DNA from: Enterococcus wangshanyuanii
Lineage (GTDB): Bacteria; Bacillota; Bacilli; Lactobacillales; Enterococcaceae
Direction of reading: 5' to 3'
Assembly: GCF_002197645.1 (NCBI RefSeq)
Contig: NZ_CP021874.1
Coordinates: 3,720,001-3,784,000 of the forward strand
DNA: 64,000 nucleotides
A program made the translations under genes and the position numbers. Positions 9,009-16,840 of the stretch are shown here, one piece after another. The stretch's first letter is position 1, and each line of letters opens with the position of its first letter. The notes under the pieces were generated by a model, which saw only the letters and a list, made by a program, of their open reading frames with translations, had not been told where the DNA came from and did no database searches.

Positions 9009-10290
9009 AACGTATACAGATGATGAACGTGTTCAAATTGCAAAAAAAGAGTATGATAATTTGAAAAAAAATAATCCAGTTACTATTAATAATGGAAAAA
9101 CAACAATAGGCTATGTTTCAAAAGTAGTAAATGACAAAAAAACAGGCGAACAAGCATACATTATTACAGACGGCAATCCTAAGGTACAAAAACCAGAAGA
9201 AGTAAATCATGTAACCGTACTGTTTCAAGGATCGTTAGGCGTAGATAAAACCTTGCAAAATCCTGGTGAAGTAAAACGTGATTGGTGGGACAACAATAAG
9301 CAAATCTTAAATAATATCGAGAAAAGTTATAAGAATCCTAATATTAGATTCGAGCCAACCAAACAAATGAAATCTTCGGCAAAAACGTTAAATAATGCGA
9401 TGGATACATATTTCAATGCTAAGTTTGACACATATGGTCATTCTCATTCATCGACAAATGTACAATATGCATTAGGATCACTTGATTCAGAAGATAAAGT
9501 AAATCGAATGAATGGTGCATTTGTTTACCAAGGTCCGAATGCTTTTTCGATGATGACAAAAAAACAGAGGGACAGAGTAGCTAAGTTAAAAAATCGTATA
9601 TTTAATTTTGTGGATGAAAAAGACATCGTTCCTATTGGATATAGGCATCCAGATTGGCAAATGAATTGTCCATATATTGGTACGCTTGTATTTGTTGACT
9701 CGAAGAGAAAAGGAATGACTGATCAACATATGTGGGGTGGCTATCAGTTCAAAAATGGTCATTTAAAGGTAACGAAAGAATCGCTACGAGAATTTCAAAA
9801 AGCAAAACATGCATACAATATGCGAGCGATGAAAGGACAACTGACTGCTTTAGAACGATTGAAAAAGAAATTAACGAAAAGTGGAGGCGTTCTTTCTTCT
9901 GGAGAACGTATCTATTTAGAAGACAGCAGAGCCTTAGCCGTTGTCAGTCATGCGTCAGCAGAATTTGAAGCAGCTATGTTGTCTGTTGTCATGGTCTATC
10001 AAAAAGGGATACAAGAAGTAGAAAAACTATGGACAGAAACACTGACAGATGCTCGGACAATTGCGGTCGATCTATCAGAAGGAGAAATTCTCTCTGCCCT
10101 AGAAAGTGTGGGCTGCTCTAAACAAAGTATTGTGGCCGAGCCGACGAATGATTATAAAGAAAAAATACATAAAGCGAAAACAATGAATGATAAGTTCCGA
10201 CAATTAGCACAAGAAATCCGGAGTAAAATCAATACATTCGTTCAAAAAGATCAAGAATTATCGAAGCAATTAAAAGGACTTGTTTCGTAA
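9001..10290 (+). CDS. T7SS-type effector with N-terminal lipase and C-terminal helical (reverse LXG) domain, TslA-like
   Basis: 429 residues. The N-terminal half looks like a class 3 lipase: the oxyanion strand VLFQGS (73-78), the nucleophile elbow YGHSHS with S148 (GxSxS rather than GxSxG), DEKDIVP with D208 as likely acid, and H243 in DQHMWGG. From about 255 on it is long amphipathic helices without a signal peptide. This order, enzyme first and targeting helices last, is that of TslA, the type VII-secreted phospholipase of S. aureus. The two following genes encode small helical proteins, as tlaA and tlaB do. No T7SS machinery lies in the window. Family call good; the activity and export route are inferred. 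Confidence 0.75.
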   Translation: MSKTYTDDERVQIAKKEYDNLKKNNPVTINNGKTTIGYVSKVVNDKKTGEQAYIITDGNPKVQKPEEVNHVTVLFQGSLGVDKTLQNPGEVKRDWWDNNKQILNNIEKSYKNPNIRFEPTKQMKSSAKTLNNAMDTYFNAKFDTYGHSHSSTNVQYALGSLDSEDKVNRMNGAFVYQGPNAFSMMTKKQRDRVAKLKNRIFNFVDEKDIVPIGYRHPDWQMNCPYIGTLVFVDSKRKGMTDQHMWGGYQFKNGHLKVTKESLREFQKAKHAYNMRAMKGQLTALERLKKKLTKSGGVLSSGERIYLEDSRALAVVSHASAEFEAAMLSVVMVYQKGIQEVEKLWTETLTDARTIAVDLSEGEILSALESVGCSKQSIVAEPTNDYKEKIHKAKTMNDKFRQLAQEIRSKINTFVQKDQELSKQLKGLVS

Positions 10291-10307
10291 GTGTTAGGAG
10301 AAAGAAG

Positions 10308-10625
10308 ATGGATACAGAAGAAGCAGTGCGACTAGAATACCAAAGAAGTAGAGCAGATTTAGAAGAACAAGAAGATACAGTAAAATTCTTTATCCGTAAC
10401 GGACAAGAGTATACAGAAGATATTTTTGCTCACACCCATCGTTTGTTAAGCAAGCGAGGACATTCGCAAGAGATTATCCAAGATATGCAGCGGGCGTTAC
10501 AATGGAATGAGGCTGATTATTTAGAAGAATTAGAACTGGAGCGCAGAGAACTTCTCATGCAACAAGAAGAAGTGGAGCAACATTATCGGAAAAAGCGTCA
10601 AGAACTAGAGGAGCAGGAGGAATAA
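10308..10625 (+). CDS. small helical partner protein (TlaA/Lap-like)
   Basis: A 105-residue, Glu/Gln/Arg-rich, all-helical protein with likely coiled coils (about 10-25 and 60-105, ending in RKKRQELEEQEE). Its GTTAGGAGAAAG site starts 18 bp after the lipase stop. No signal peptide or membrane segment is present. Small helical proteins of about 100 residues that bind LXG-type targeting domains and help type VII export are known for LXG toxins (Lap1/Lap2) and TslA (TlaA/TlaB). Position, size and composition support such a role; sequence alone does not assign a named family. Confidence 0.68.
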   Translation: MDTEEAVRLEYQRSRADLEEQEDTVKFFIRNGQEYTEDIFAHTHRLLSKRGHSQEIIQDMQRALQWNEADYLEELELERRELLMQQEEVEQHYRKKRQELEEQEE

Positions 10626-10630
10626 AGGGA

Positions 10631-10909
10631 TTGTCAAAAGAGGGAAAAGAACGAGAAAGAAAAGAGCGAGAGAAAGCGTTTCGGAAAGAAAGTCAAAAAA
10701 TAGCAGTGCAAGCACTTGGAAGAAATGCAAGTGAGCAGAAAAATTCAGATAAAGAATCTATAAAAACAAAAGGAGAAAAAGAAATGAACGAAGCAGCAGC
10801 CATGATTGGAACAACAGGAAGCTCATTTCAAGAATCCGTTCAAGGACAATTTGGAACAAAAGTGACCGAAGTATTTGATCAGCAGAAACAAGTGTTAGAT
10901 TCTTTCTAA
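10631..10909 (+). CDS. small helical partner protein (TlaB/WXG-like)
   Basis: 92 residues from TTG at 10631; the AGGAGG in the last codons of the preceding gene serves as ribosome site. The first half is extremely charged (KERERKEREKAFRKES). The second half, from MNEAAAMIGTTGSSFQ on, has the small-residue helix and length of a WXG-like partner. An internal ATG at 10784 with its own AAAGGAG could yield a 42-residue form, so two products are possible. It completes a four-gene operon with the lipase. Function inferred from context. Confidence 0.6.
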   Translation: MSKEGKERERKEREKAFRKESQKIAVQALGRNASEQKNSDKESIKTKGEKEMNEAAAMIGTTGSSFQESVQGQFGTKVTEVFDQQKQVLDSF

Positions 10910-11012
10910 AGTAAAAAAATACCTAGGCATATTTACTAACAAACATACTTAATAAAGATAGTTGTTAGTGCAAAAAGTATCTTTAGATAAGTAATTAAAA
11001 ATGTATAAAACC

Positions 11013-11068
11013 AAAAAGTACTCTATGATTGATAAATCTTGGATTTCACAATTATAGGGTACTTTTTT
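11013..11068 (+). terminator. terminator of the lipase effector operon
   Basis: AAAAAGTACTCTAT pairs with ATAGGGTACTTTTT (one mismatch) around a loop of about 26 bases and runs into a T-run. Confidence 0.7.
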
Positions 11069-11170
11069 ACATATAATTTGCACATACCAATGGAAAATTA
11101 AAATTTTCTTACATAAAAGATTCCTTATTCCTAAAATAATTGTTACAATGTGTTTGGGAGAGTGTGGAGT

Positions 11171-12904
11171 ATGAATTATGAAGACAATAGTATAAAAATA
11201 CAACTTAAGGAATATGATTTTTGTGAAGAAGAGGTCGAGAAGTTAAAAGATCCTTTTGAAACCAATTATCCTATTTTGTATATCTTGTATAACACGGATA
11301 AAAAGAAAATGCCAGAAGCGTATGTAGGACAAAGTAGACGATTTGATAAACGAATGTCAGAACATTTAAAAAATAAGAAAAAAGCGATGATGAAGAAAAT
11401 CGTAATGATCGGTCACGAGACATTGAACGTATCTGCAGCATTGAACATCGAGACAAATTTAATCAGTTGTTTTGTTGCTGATGAAAAATATAAAGTTGAA
11501 AACAGAAGCCAAATTAAAGGGAGCGAATCACATAATTATTATGATAAAAGATATTATGATGAAGTATTGTTTCCTAAAATATGGACTCGTCTTAGAGATG
11601 AAAAAATTGTTAATCACAGCGTTGATTTTTTAAGAAATAAAGATACTTTCAAATTATCGCCATTTCGTGGATTATCGCCTGAGCAGCAGGATTTAAAAGA
11701 AAAAGTAATTGATTTTTGTAAACGAAGCTTAGCTGATACGGAAAATGAACACCATGTTTTTTTTATTGCAGGAGAAGCTGGCACAGGAAAAAGCGTTGTT
11801 TTAAGTTCGGTATTTAAAACAATTCAAGACTTGGCTGAAAAGATAGAGGACAACGAGTTTTCTGACTTTGATCAAGATAATAATTATCTTTTAGTGAACC
11901 ATAATGAGATGTTGAAAACATATAAAAGCATTGCGGAAAGTTTACCCAATTTAAAAAAGAAAAATTTTATGAAACCAACAAGTTTTATAAACGACATTGA
12001 TAAAGGGAAACGAGAACAAGCTGACATAGTGCTAGTAGATGAGTCCCATTTATTACTCTCTACAAAAGATAAGTACAATAATTTTGAATATGAGAACCAA
12101 CTAGAAGAGGTTATCAAAAGAAGCAAAGTAACGATTGTTGTGTTTGATGAAAAACAAGTGTTAAAACTAAAAAGTCATTGGGATGTAGATAGTCTTGTTG
12201 AGATAAAAGATAAATACCCAATTCATGAAGAATATCATTTGACGACTCAATTTAGAATGAAAGCTGATCCAGAAATCGTTCATTGGGTAGATTCATTTGT
12301 GAATCGAAAAATCTTATCCTTTCCTAAAGTGATAAAACGAGAAAAGACTGCATCAGAAAAAAGATTTGGCGATGAAGATTTTGATTTTCGCTTTTTCTCA
12401 AGTGCCGAAGATATGCGAATGGAAATAAAGGCAAGAAATCAGAAATATGGTTTAAGTAGGATTGTTTCAACTTTTGACTATATCCATAAAAAAGATGGTG
12501 GAGACTATCTTGTTGAGGAAGGGGAGTTTTCTGCTCCTTGGAATCGTACGGATTATAAAAAAAGCTGGGCTGAAGAAGAGAAAACAATTAACGAAGTTGG
12601 TTCGATTTATACAATACAAGGATTTGATTTGAATTATGTAGGGGTGATTTTAGGTCCTTCAATCGATTATGATGCAGAAAAAGATGAGTTAGTTATTGAT
12701 ACGAGTAAGTATAAAGATTCAGAGGCGTTTAAACATCGTGAAGGAATCGAGAATATAGAAGAAACAAAAGAACAAATTATTTTGAATTCGATCAATGTTT
12801 TGCTAAAACGAGGTATAAATGGTTTATATATTTATGCCAGTAATGATAAGCTTAGAGAGAAGTTAATGTCGATTCAAAAGGAGAATTCAAAATGGACGAA
12901 TTAA
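11171..12904 (+). CDS. GIY-YIG nuclease fused to DUF2075 P-loop ATPase/helicase-like domain
   Basis: 577 residues. An upstream GTG (11150) overlaps a likely -10 box (TACAAT, 11144-11149) and so would precede the transcript; the ATG at 11171 with GGGAGA upstream is preferred. Residues about 34-105 are a GIY-YIG-type endonuclease: YILYNTD, then AYVGQS, an Arg-containing helix and a later Glu (IETNLI). Then come Walker A GEAGTGKS (201-208), Walker B DIVLVDESH and the helicase-like TTQFRMKADPEI motif of DUF2075. The C-terminal part keeps VGSIYTIQGFDLNYVGVILG, a superfamily 1 helicase-type motif. It overlaps a MazG-like gene by 13 bp. Such a nuclease-ATPase fusion suggests nucleic-acid restriction or defence; the role is not proven. 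Confidence 0.85.
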   Translation: MNYEDNSIKIQLKEYDFCEEEVEKLKDPFETNYPILYILYNTDKKKMPEAYVGQSRRFDKRMSEHLKNKKKAMMKKIVMIGHETLNVSAALNIETNLISCFVADEKYKVENRSQIKGSESHNYYDKRYYDEVLFPKIWTRLRDEKIVNHSVDFLRNKDTFKLSPFRGLSPEQQDLKEKVIDFCKRSLADTENEHHVFFIAGEAGTGKSVVLSSVFKTIQDLAEKIEDNEFSDFDQDNNYLLVNHNEMLKTYKSIAESLPNLKKKNFMKPTSFINDIDKGKREQADIVLVDESHLLLSTKDKYNNFEYENQLEEVIKRSKVTIVVFDEKQVLKLKSHWDVDSLVEIKDKYPIHEEYHLTTQFRMKADPEIVHWVDSFVNRKILSFPKVIKREKTASEKRFGDEDFDFRFFSSAEDMRMEIKARNQKYGLSRIVSTFDYIHKKDGGDYLVEEGEFSAPWNRTDYKKSWAEEEKTINEVGSIYTIQGFDLNYVGVILGPSIDYDAEKDELVIDTSKYKDSEAFKHREGIENIEETKEQIILNSINVLLKRGINGLYIYASNDKLREKLMSIQKENSKWTN

Positions 12905-13221
12905 TCAAGAAAATCAATCAATTCAGAGATGACCGAGACTGGCGACAATTTCATAATCCCAAAGATTTAGCAATTTCAATTTCCTTGGAAGCCTCTGAAT
13001 TACTAGAAAATTTTCAGTGGAAAACAAGTGAAGAAGCGAAAGAGAAGAATCAAGAGAATATTGAACAGGAATTGGCAGATGTGTTGATTTATAGTTTGAT
13101 GTTGGCTTCTGATTTAGATTTGGACGTTGAAGAGATTATTGAGAAAAAGTTGGAGTTGAATGATCGGAAGTATCCGGTTGAGAAGAGTAAGGGGAATAGT
13201 AAAAAATATAATAAACTATAA
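12892..13221 (+). CDS. MazG-like nucleotide pyrophosphohydrolase
   Basis: 109 residues, the size of single-domain MazG-like all-alpha NTP pyrophosphatases. It shows the metal-binding ExxE (E33, E36 in SLEASELLE) and ExxD (E60, D63 in EQELADVLIYSLM) motifs. Enzymes of this family split (d)NTPs or related nucleotides to NMP and PPi. Its start lies inside the 3' end of the GIY-YIG/DUF2075 gene, with AAGGAGAATTC as ribosome site, so the two are made together. A nuclease gene follows after 37 bp. The substrate cannot be told from sequence. Confidence 0.9.
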   Translation: MDELIKKINQFRDDRDWRQFHNPKDLAISISLEASELLENFQWKTSEEAKEKNQENIEQELADVLIYSLMLASDLDLDVEEIIEKKLELNDRKYPVEKSKGNSKKYNKL

Positions 13222-13258
13222 ATTATATTTCTAATAACTAAAAAAGAGGGAATTTGAT

Positions 13259-14710
13259 ATGAAAATTAGTGATAAATTAGGTCTTGGTATGTCTCAGAGT
13301 GAACTTGATTTTGTTGATATTGATTTAGAAAATGATATGCCATTATTTTTGGATCCGTATTTTTTGTCAATAAGGGATGATCGATGGTCTCAAGTTGCAC
13401 ATCGGACATTAGAAAATTATTTTGGATTTATTCTGAATCTTTTACATGAAGAGAAACAGGACGAGGCAAGAACGTATTTTCGCTTTAATGAACCAGAAGA
13501 AGTATGTTTTGGTTGGACGAAAAAAGGGACAAAAGGTAATGGATTAGGGAAAGACGAATCAAAAAAATTATTTCAATACATTATTGACAGCGAAGCAGTG
13601 ACAGATGGTGTAATTAATACTGCTAGTGATATAAAAATCTTTGTTCGAAATATTGGACATGATAAGTTGTCTGATTTAACAATTAATGTTATCAGAAAAC
13701 ATTTGATTGAGTATACAAAAAATCAAATGGAGTTACTTGGAATAAAATTGGAGAAGGCTGCATCTGGTATATATTGGGATAGCAAGAATATGAGTTGGAA
13801 CAATAGTTTTGAAGACATGCTAGTTATTGAGGGAAAGCCAATAATTTTAGTACCCAAAGCAATAGTTTGTAGAATGGATAATTATTTTTATGATTATAAT
13901 ATATACGCAAATTCTTTTGTCTATAATTATTTAGCAGAAACAGAAATTAGGTTAGGATCTACATTAGTAAGAGAAAGAAAAAATGGAGAGCAATATGTTA
14001 CTAAAAAAGATTTGAAAAAAGAGTATGGATTTGATAAAAAAATTTTTTTACAGGAGTTTACGAAGAATCATCCAGAGATATATGATCATTTCAAAAGTCA
14101 GGCTGAAGACAGAGTAGCTTCTGTTACAGATATAGAACTCATTGAAGATTATTCTGACGAATTATATCTAGGTATTATAGATAGCATGATTAGTAAATTT
14201 AAAACGATACCTACCGGAAAGTCGCATGCAAATGATTATCACAATCTGATTATTGGTACAATGACATTTTTATTTTATCCAGATTTAATTAATCCCATCA
14301 AAGAGCAACCTATACATGATGGTAGGAAAAGAATAGATATCTCATACGATAATGCTTCTCGAAGGGGTTTTTTCTATACTTTGTCAAATAATAAAAAAAT
14401 TCCGTGTTCTTATGTATTTGTTGAGTGTAAAAACTATTCTGGTGAAGTTTTGAATCCAGAATTTGATCAACTAAATGGTAGATTTTCTGTCAATAATGGT
14501 CAATTCGGTTTTTTAGTTTTTAGAGGGACAGAAAATGAAGAGTTAATTTTAGATCGATGTCGTGATTTTTATAGTGATATGAAAAATTTAATTATTCCTA
14601 TTATGGATAAAGACTTTGTCTCGCTGCTTGAGAAAAAGAAAAATACAGAATATGATCATCCTCAACAGGAATTTTTAAATACCTTAGCTAGAAAAATAAT
14701 GGTTGGTTAG
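13259..14710 (+). CDS. putative PD-(D/E)xK nuclease of a defence-like cassette
   Basis: 483 residues, cytoplasmic, with no named family that I can assign. Near the C-terminus a restriction-endonuclease core is visible: D360 in GRKRIDIS, then E389 and K391 in YVFVECKNYSGE, then Q404 in FDQLNGRF. That is the D-(E)xK-Q pattern of PD-(D/E)xK enzymes. The N-terminal 340 residues begin SDKLGLGMSQSELDFVDIDL and probably sense or bind something. AAAGAGGG precedes the ATG. Gene order, close spacing and shared low GC join it to the GIY-YIG/DUF2075 ATPase and MazG genes upstream. Nuclease fold: fairly confident. Function in defence: inference. Confidence 0.7.
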   Translation: MKISDKLGLGMSQSELDFVDIDLENDMPLFLDPYFLSIRDDRWSQVAHRTLENYFGFILNLLHEEKQDEARTYFRFNEPEEVCFGWTKKGTKGNGLGKDESKKLFQYIIDSEAVTDGVINTASDIKIFVRNIGHDKLSDLTINVIRKHLIEYTKNQMELLGIKLEKAASGIYWDSKNMSWNNSFEDMLVIEGKPIILVPKAIVCRMDNYFYDYNIYANSFVYNYLAETEIRLGSTLVRERKNGEQYVTKKDLKKEYGFDKKIFLQEFTKNHPEIYDHFKSQAEDRVASVTDIELIEDYSDELYLGIIDSMISKFKTIPTGKSHANDYHNLIIGTMTFLFYPDLINPIKEQPIHDGRKRIDISYDNASRRGFFYTLSNNKKIPCSYVFVECKNYSGEVLNPEFDQLNGRFSVNNGQFGFLVFRGTENEELILDRCRDFYSDMKNLIIPIMDKDFVSLLEKKKNTEYDHPQQEFLNTLARKIMVG

Positions 14711-14797
14711 ATATAGAAAAAATGAATATCCAAAGGAGTATATTTAGAATATATATTTGAATTACATGAATCAAAAGTATAGGATAATTTTAAGTGT

Positions 14798-14833
14798 AAA
14801 CTAGGGACACTATAAACACAGTGGACCTAGTTT
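14798..14833 (+). terminator. hairpin ending the nuclease operon
   Basis: AAACTAGGGACACT pairs with AGTGGACCTAGTTT around ATAAACAC, 87 bp after the stop. The stem is strong but the following TAATTAATCTTATT is only moderately T-rich. Confidence 0.6.
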
Positions 14834-14970
14834 AATTAATCTTATTGTTTGTATAAATATTTTTTCAGCGCATTGACTCAGGCAACTTTAGTTCAAAACT
14901 AGTAACACAAACGACTTTCATCTAATCCCCTCAAGCCTTGCTGTATCTGTGTCACCATCTGCTCAACATA

Positions 14971-14994
14971 AAACAAAAAACGCTATTGGCGTTT
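14971..14994 (-). terminator. minus-strand terminator
   Basis: Read on the minus strand, AAACGC-caata-GCGTTT is followed by TTTTGTTTT. It should end a short leftward transcript that carries the AAGGAGGGTATTTT site near 15050. Confidence 0.55.
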
Positions 14995-15116
14995 GCGGAC
15001 TACCAATACCGCCATCAATTCCTAGAAACACGCAAGAACTAACTAAAATACCCTCCTTAAACTAAAACTTTCCAAATGTGCTAGAAAATAAAAGAAAAAT
15101 TAGGTACAATAAAAGA

Positions 15117-15219
15117 ACTAGTGCGAAAGTGCTAGTAATTGGCAACTTGTATAGATAGTGTTCGCTGTCTATGCAAGGCTTCATCATTTGATTGCTGTCA
15201 GATGATGAAGTGCTTTTTT
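15117..15219 (+). ncRNA. candidate structured small RNA, copy 1
   Basis: A promoter (TAGAAA 15082-15087, 17 bp, TACAAT 15105-15110) points to a start near 15117. The RNA would fold into three hairpins: ACTAGTGC-GAAA-GTGCTAGT; CTTG..ATAGATAG around loop TGTTCG with CTGTCTAT..CAAG; and GCTTCATCAT around loop TTGCTG with ATGATGAAGTGC. Six T follow, making the last hairpin a terminator. A paralogue lies about 280 bp downstream with the same -35, the same spacing and the same loops but changed stems. I cannot match it to a named RNA family. It could be an antisense regulator or a free small RNA. Confidence 0.65.
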
Positions 15220-15262
15220 GTTTTATCTTGAAAATACCTCCTTTCACTAAATTGTAGAATAG

Positions 15263-15299
15263 AAAAAACGATATCAGGTAAATTCACCTGATATCGTTT
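15263..15299 (-). terminator. perfect palindromic terminator, minus strand
   Basis: AAACGATATCAGGT (15266-15279) and ACCTGATATCGTTT (15286-15299) form a perfect 14-bp stem with a 6-base loop. On the minus strand a T-run follows. It lies between the two structured RNA copies and would end a leftward transcript of about 100 nt. Confidence 0.65.
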
Positions 15300-15394
15300 G
15301 CAATAGTCCTCAAGAAACAGCTATCACTTTTTTCGTACACTAAAAAAGCAAGAAATCTATAGAAAAATAGATAAACCTTGAGTACATTGAAAAA

Positions 15395-15510
15395 AGCTAG
15401 TATCTGCTGCTAGCACTATTGGCAACTTGTCAGGGCAGTGTTCGCTGTCATTACAAGGCTTCATCTATCTGGTTGCTGCCGGACAGTGAAGTGCCAATTC
15501 AATTTTATAT
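15395..15510 (+). ncRNA. candidate structured small RNA, copy 2
   Basis: Promoter TAGAAA (15360-15365), 17 bp, TACATT (15383-15388). It shares with copy 1 the blocks ATTGGCAACTTGT, AGTGTTCGCTGTC, CAAGGCTTCATC, TTGCTG and GTGAAGTGC. The 5' hairpin is GCTAG..CTAGC where copy 1 has ACTAG..CTAGT, a compensating change. ATTGGCA (from 15418) can also pair with TGCCAAT at 15493-15499, closing the whole RNA. The terminator is weaker than in copy 1 (AATTTTAT after the stem). Confidence 0.6.
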
Positions 15511-15955
15511 TCTGATATCCACAGTTCATTTCTACATGAGCTGTTTTTTTATTGCTGATCATAACATTTTTTTTAGCTGATGATTAGCAATCCTTGCTGA
15601 CAGAAGGAAGAAAATTCTCCTTTCTATTCTACTTCCTCAGTATATACAAAAAGTACAAGAGAAATCTAGTCACTTTTGTAAAAAATAGCATTAAATAACA
15701 GCTTGATTTGTTCTCTTATATATAAGGAAAAATAACAGAGAAATAATTTTTTTATTGATTAAACGAACTTTATAACGTATAATAAGTTTTAAATTGAATG
15801 TTTTTTGTAAGTAAAAAATGTCTTTTTTAGTTTGGTAATTACGTTTAGCAATCTGTTAATATTTCCATTGCGTTATATTAACAAAAATGTAGCAGTATCA
15901 AAAAATAATAATTCGCTATTTAATTCATCATAGTTTAAAAGAAAAGTAAGAGGTT

Positions 15956-16828
15956 GTGAGTGCTTTGAAACCAATTTATAGAAATACTAGAATAATAATT
16001 GTTTGTTTATTTCTGCTAATTTCTTTTTATCTGACTATCAATAAAATTTATACAAGTAGATCTTCCATATTCAATTATGAAAGTTTTTCAAAAAAGTATT
16101 CAGATTCTAATAATCTAAAAAAACGAACAGTTAAAGTTGGTTTAATTGATGGTCTAGTTGATGACAAACATAGTGTATTTTTCAAATTAGCAAACTTTAA
16201 TAGAAAAATGATTGTTGCAACAAATTACAATCAAGATACACTACATGCTAGTTCAGTTTTGAGTGTCATCAGTCAAAATTTTCATAGCGATAAATCGTAT
16301 GGAATAGCTGATCCAAAATATATAGAAGTATATAATGCTGCAGTGCTATCTAATGGGGTTTGTAAGCAAGCAGACCTCATAAGTGCCATTGAATGGTGTA
16401 TAGATAAACAAGTTGAAATTATTAATATCAGCATCGCTTTCAACACATTTTCGGGAGAAATTGAGAGCTTAATCGAAAAAGGTCGAAAACAAGGAATTAT
16501 ATTTGTGTTTTCAAATGGAAATTTTGATACAACTGAACGTCAAATAGAAAGTAAAGAAAATCTATTTTTTATAGGTGCAACAGATGATCATTTCAAAAAA
16601 TCTATGATGAATTCAAACAATAACGCTGATTTTTATTTTCCCGGAAGCAAAATCAAAGCAATCGTAAACGATCTTGGAGAGTATGCAAACGTAAAAGGGA
16701 CAACTTATTCTACCGCAATCGCGACCGGAATCCTTGTTGATAAATTACAAAAAGCAGCTGTGAAAGAAGAGATAAACTTTACAGATTTGAGTAAGTATCT
16801 CAAATCTGTGGAAGTTATCAATAAATAA
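15956..16828 (+). CDS. membrane-anchored subtilisin-like (S8) protease with altered Ser motif
   Basis: 290 residues from GTG at 15956 (a TTG at 15965 is better spaced from AAGAGG and is an alternative). A signal-anchor (about 12-28) puts the rest outside the cell. The S8 fold is visible: Asp in KVGLIDGL (D65), His in DTLHASSVLSVIS (H97) and the oxyanion Asn in FVFSNGNF (N189). The nucleophile motif GTSxAxP is replaced by GTTYSTAIATG, placing Thr (T250) where Ser should be. It is short for a secreted subtilase and has no large prodomain. The next genes encode a secreted toxin-like protein and its presumed immunity proteins, so it may process the toxin, or be an inactive relative. That link is inference. 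Confidence 0.78.
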   Translation: MSALKPIYRNTRIIIVCLFLLISFYLTINKIYTSRSSIFNYESFSKKYSDSNNLKKRTVKVGLIDGLVDDKHSVFFKLANFNRKMIVATNYNQDTLHASSVLSVISQNFHSDKSYGIADPKYIEVYNAAVLSNGVCKQADLISAIEWCIDKQVEIINISIAFNTFSGEIESLIEKGRKQGIIFVFSNGNFDTTERQIESKENLFFIGATDDHFKKSMMNSNNNADFYFPGSKIKAIVNDLGEYANVKGTTYSTAIATGILVDKLQKAAVKEEINFTDLSKYLKSVEVINK

Positions 16829-16840
16829 TTATTTAAGGAG

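Larger units (their letters stand above)
14711..15955 (+). other. 1.2-kb non-coding region rich in small structured RNAs
   Basis: No convincing protein gene. It contains, in order, a hairpin ending the nuclease operon (14798-14833), a minus-strand terminator (14971-14994), structured RNA copy 1 (15117-15219), a minus-strand terminator (15263-15299) and structured RNA copy 2 (15395-15510). Two minus-strand Shine-Dalgarno-like sites share AGGAGG(G)TATTTT (about 15044-15057 and 15232-15243) but no good start codon follows either. They look like traces of two related minus-strand small transcripts. From 15511 to 15955 only AT-rich sequence and the subtilase upstream region are seen. Confidence 0.55.

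Noticed and set aside
11150..11170. GTG start 21 bp upstream of the GIY-YIG/DUF2075 ATG
   Set aside because: It overlaps the probable -10 box TACAAT, so it would not be in the mRNA; the ATG at 11171 has a ribosome site.
14860..14960. Possible third copy of the structured RNA (GGCAACTTT ... CAAGCCTTGCTG)
   Set aside because: Only scattered blocks match and the stems do not form.
15062..15247. Minus-strand 61-codon frame with a hydrophobic end
   Set aside because: Its GTG start lies upstream of its own AGGAGG site, and it runs antisense through the conserved RNA hairpins of copy 1, so it is better explained as a shadow of the ncRNA.
15040..15250. Fst-type (par) type I toxin
   Set aside because: Two AGGAGG(G)TATTTT sites and terminators fit the layout, but no start codon or Fst-like hydrophobic peptide follows either site.
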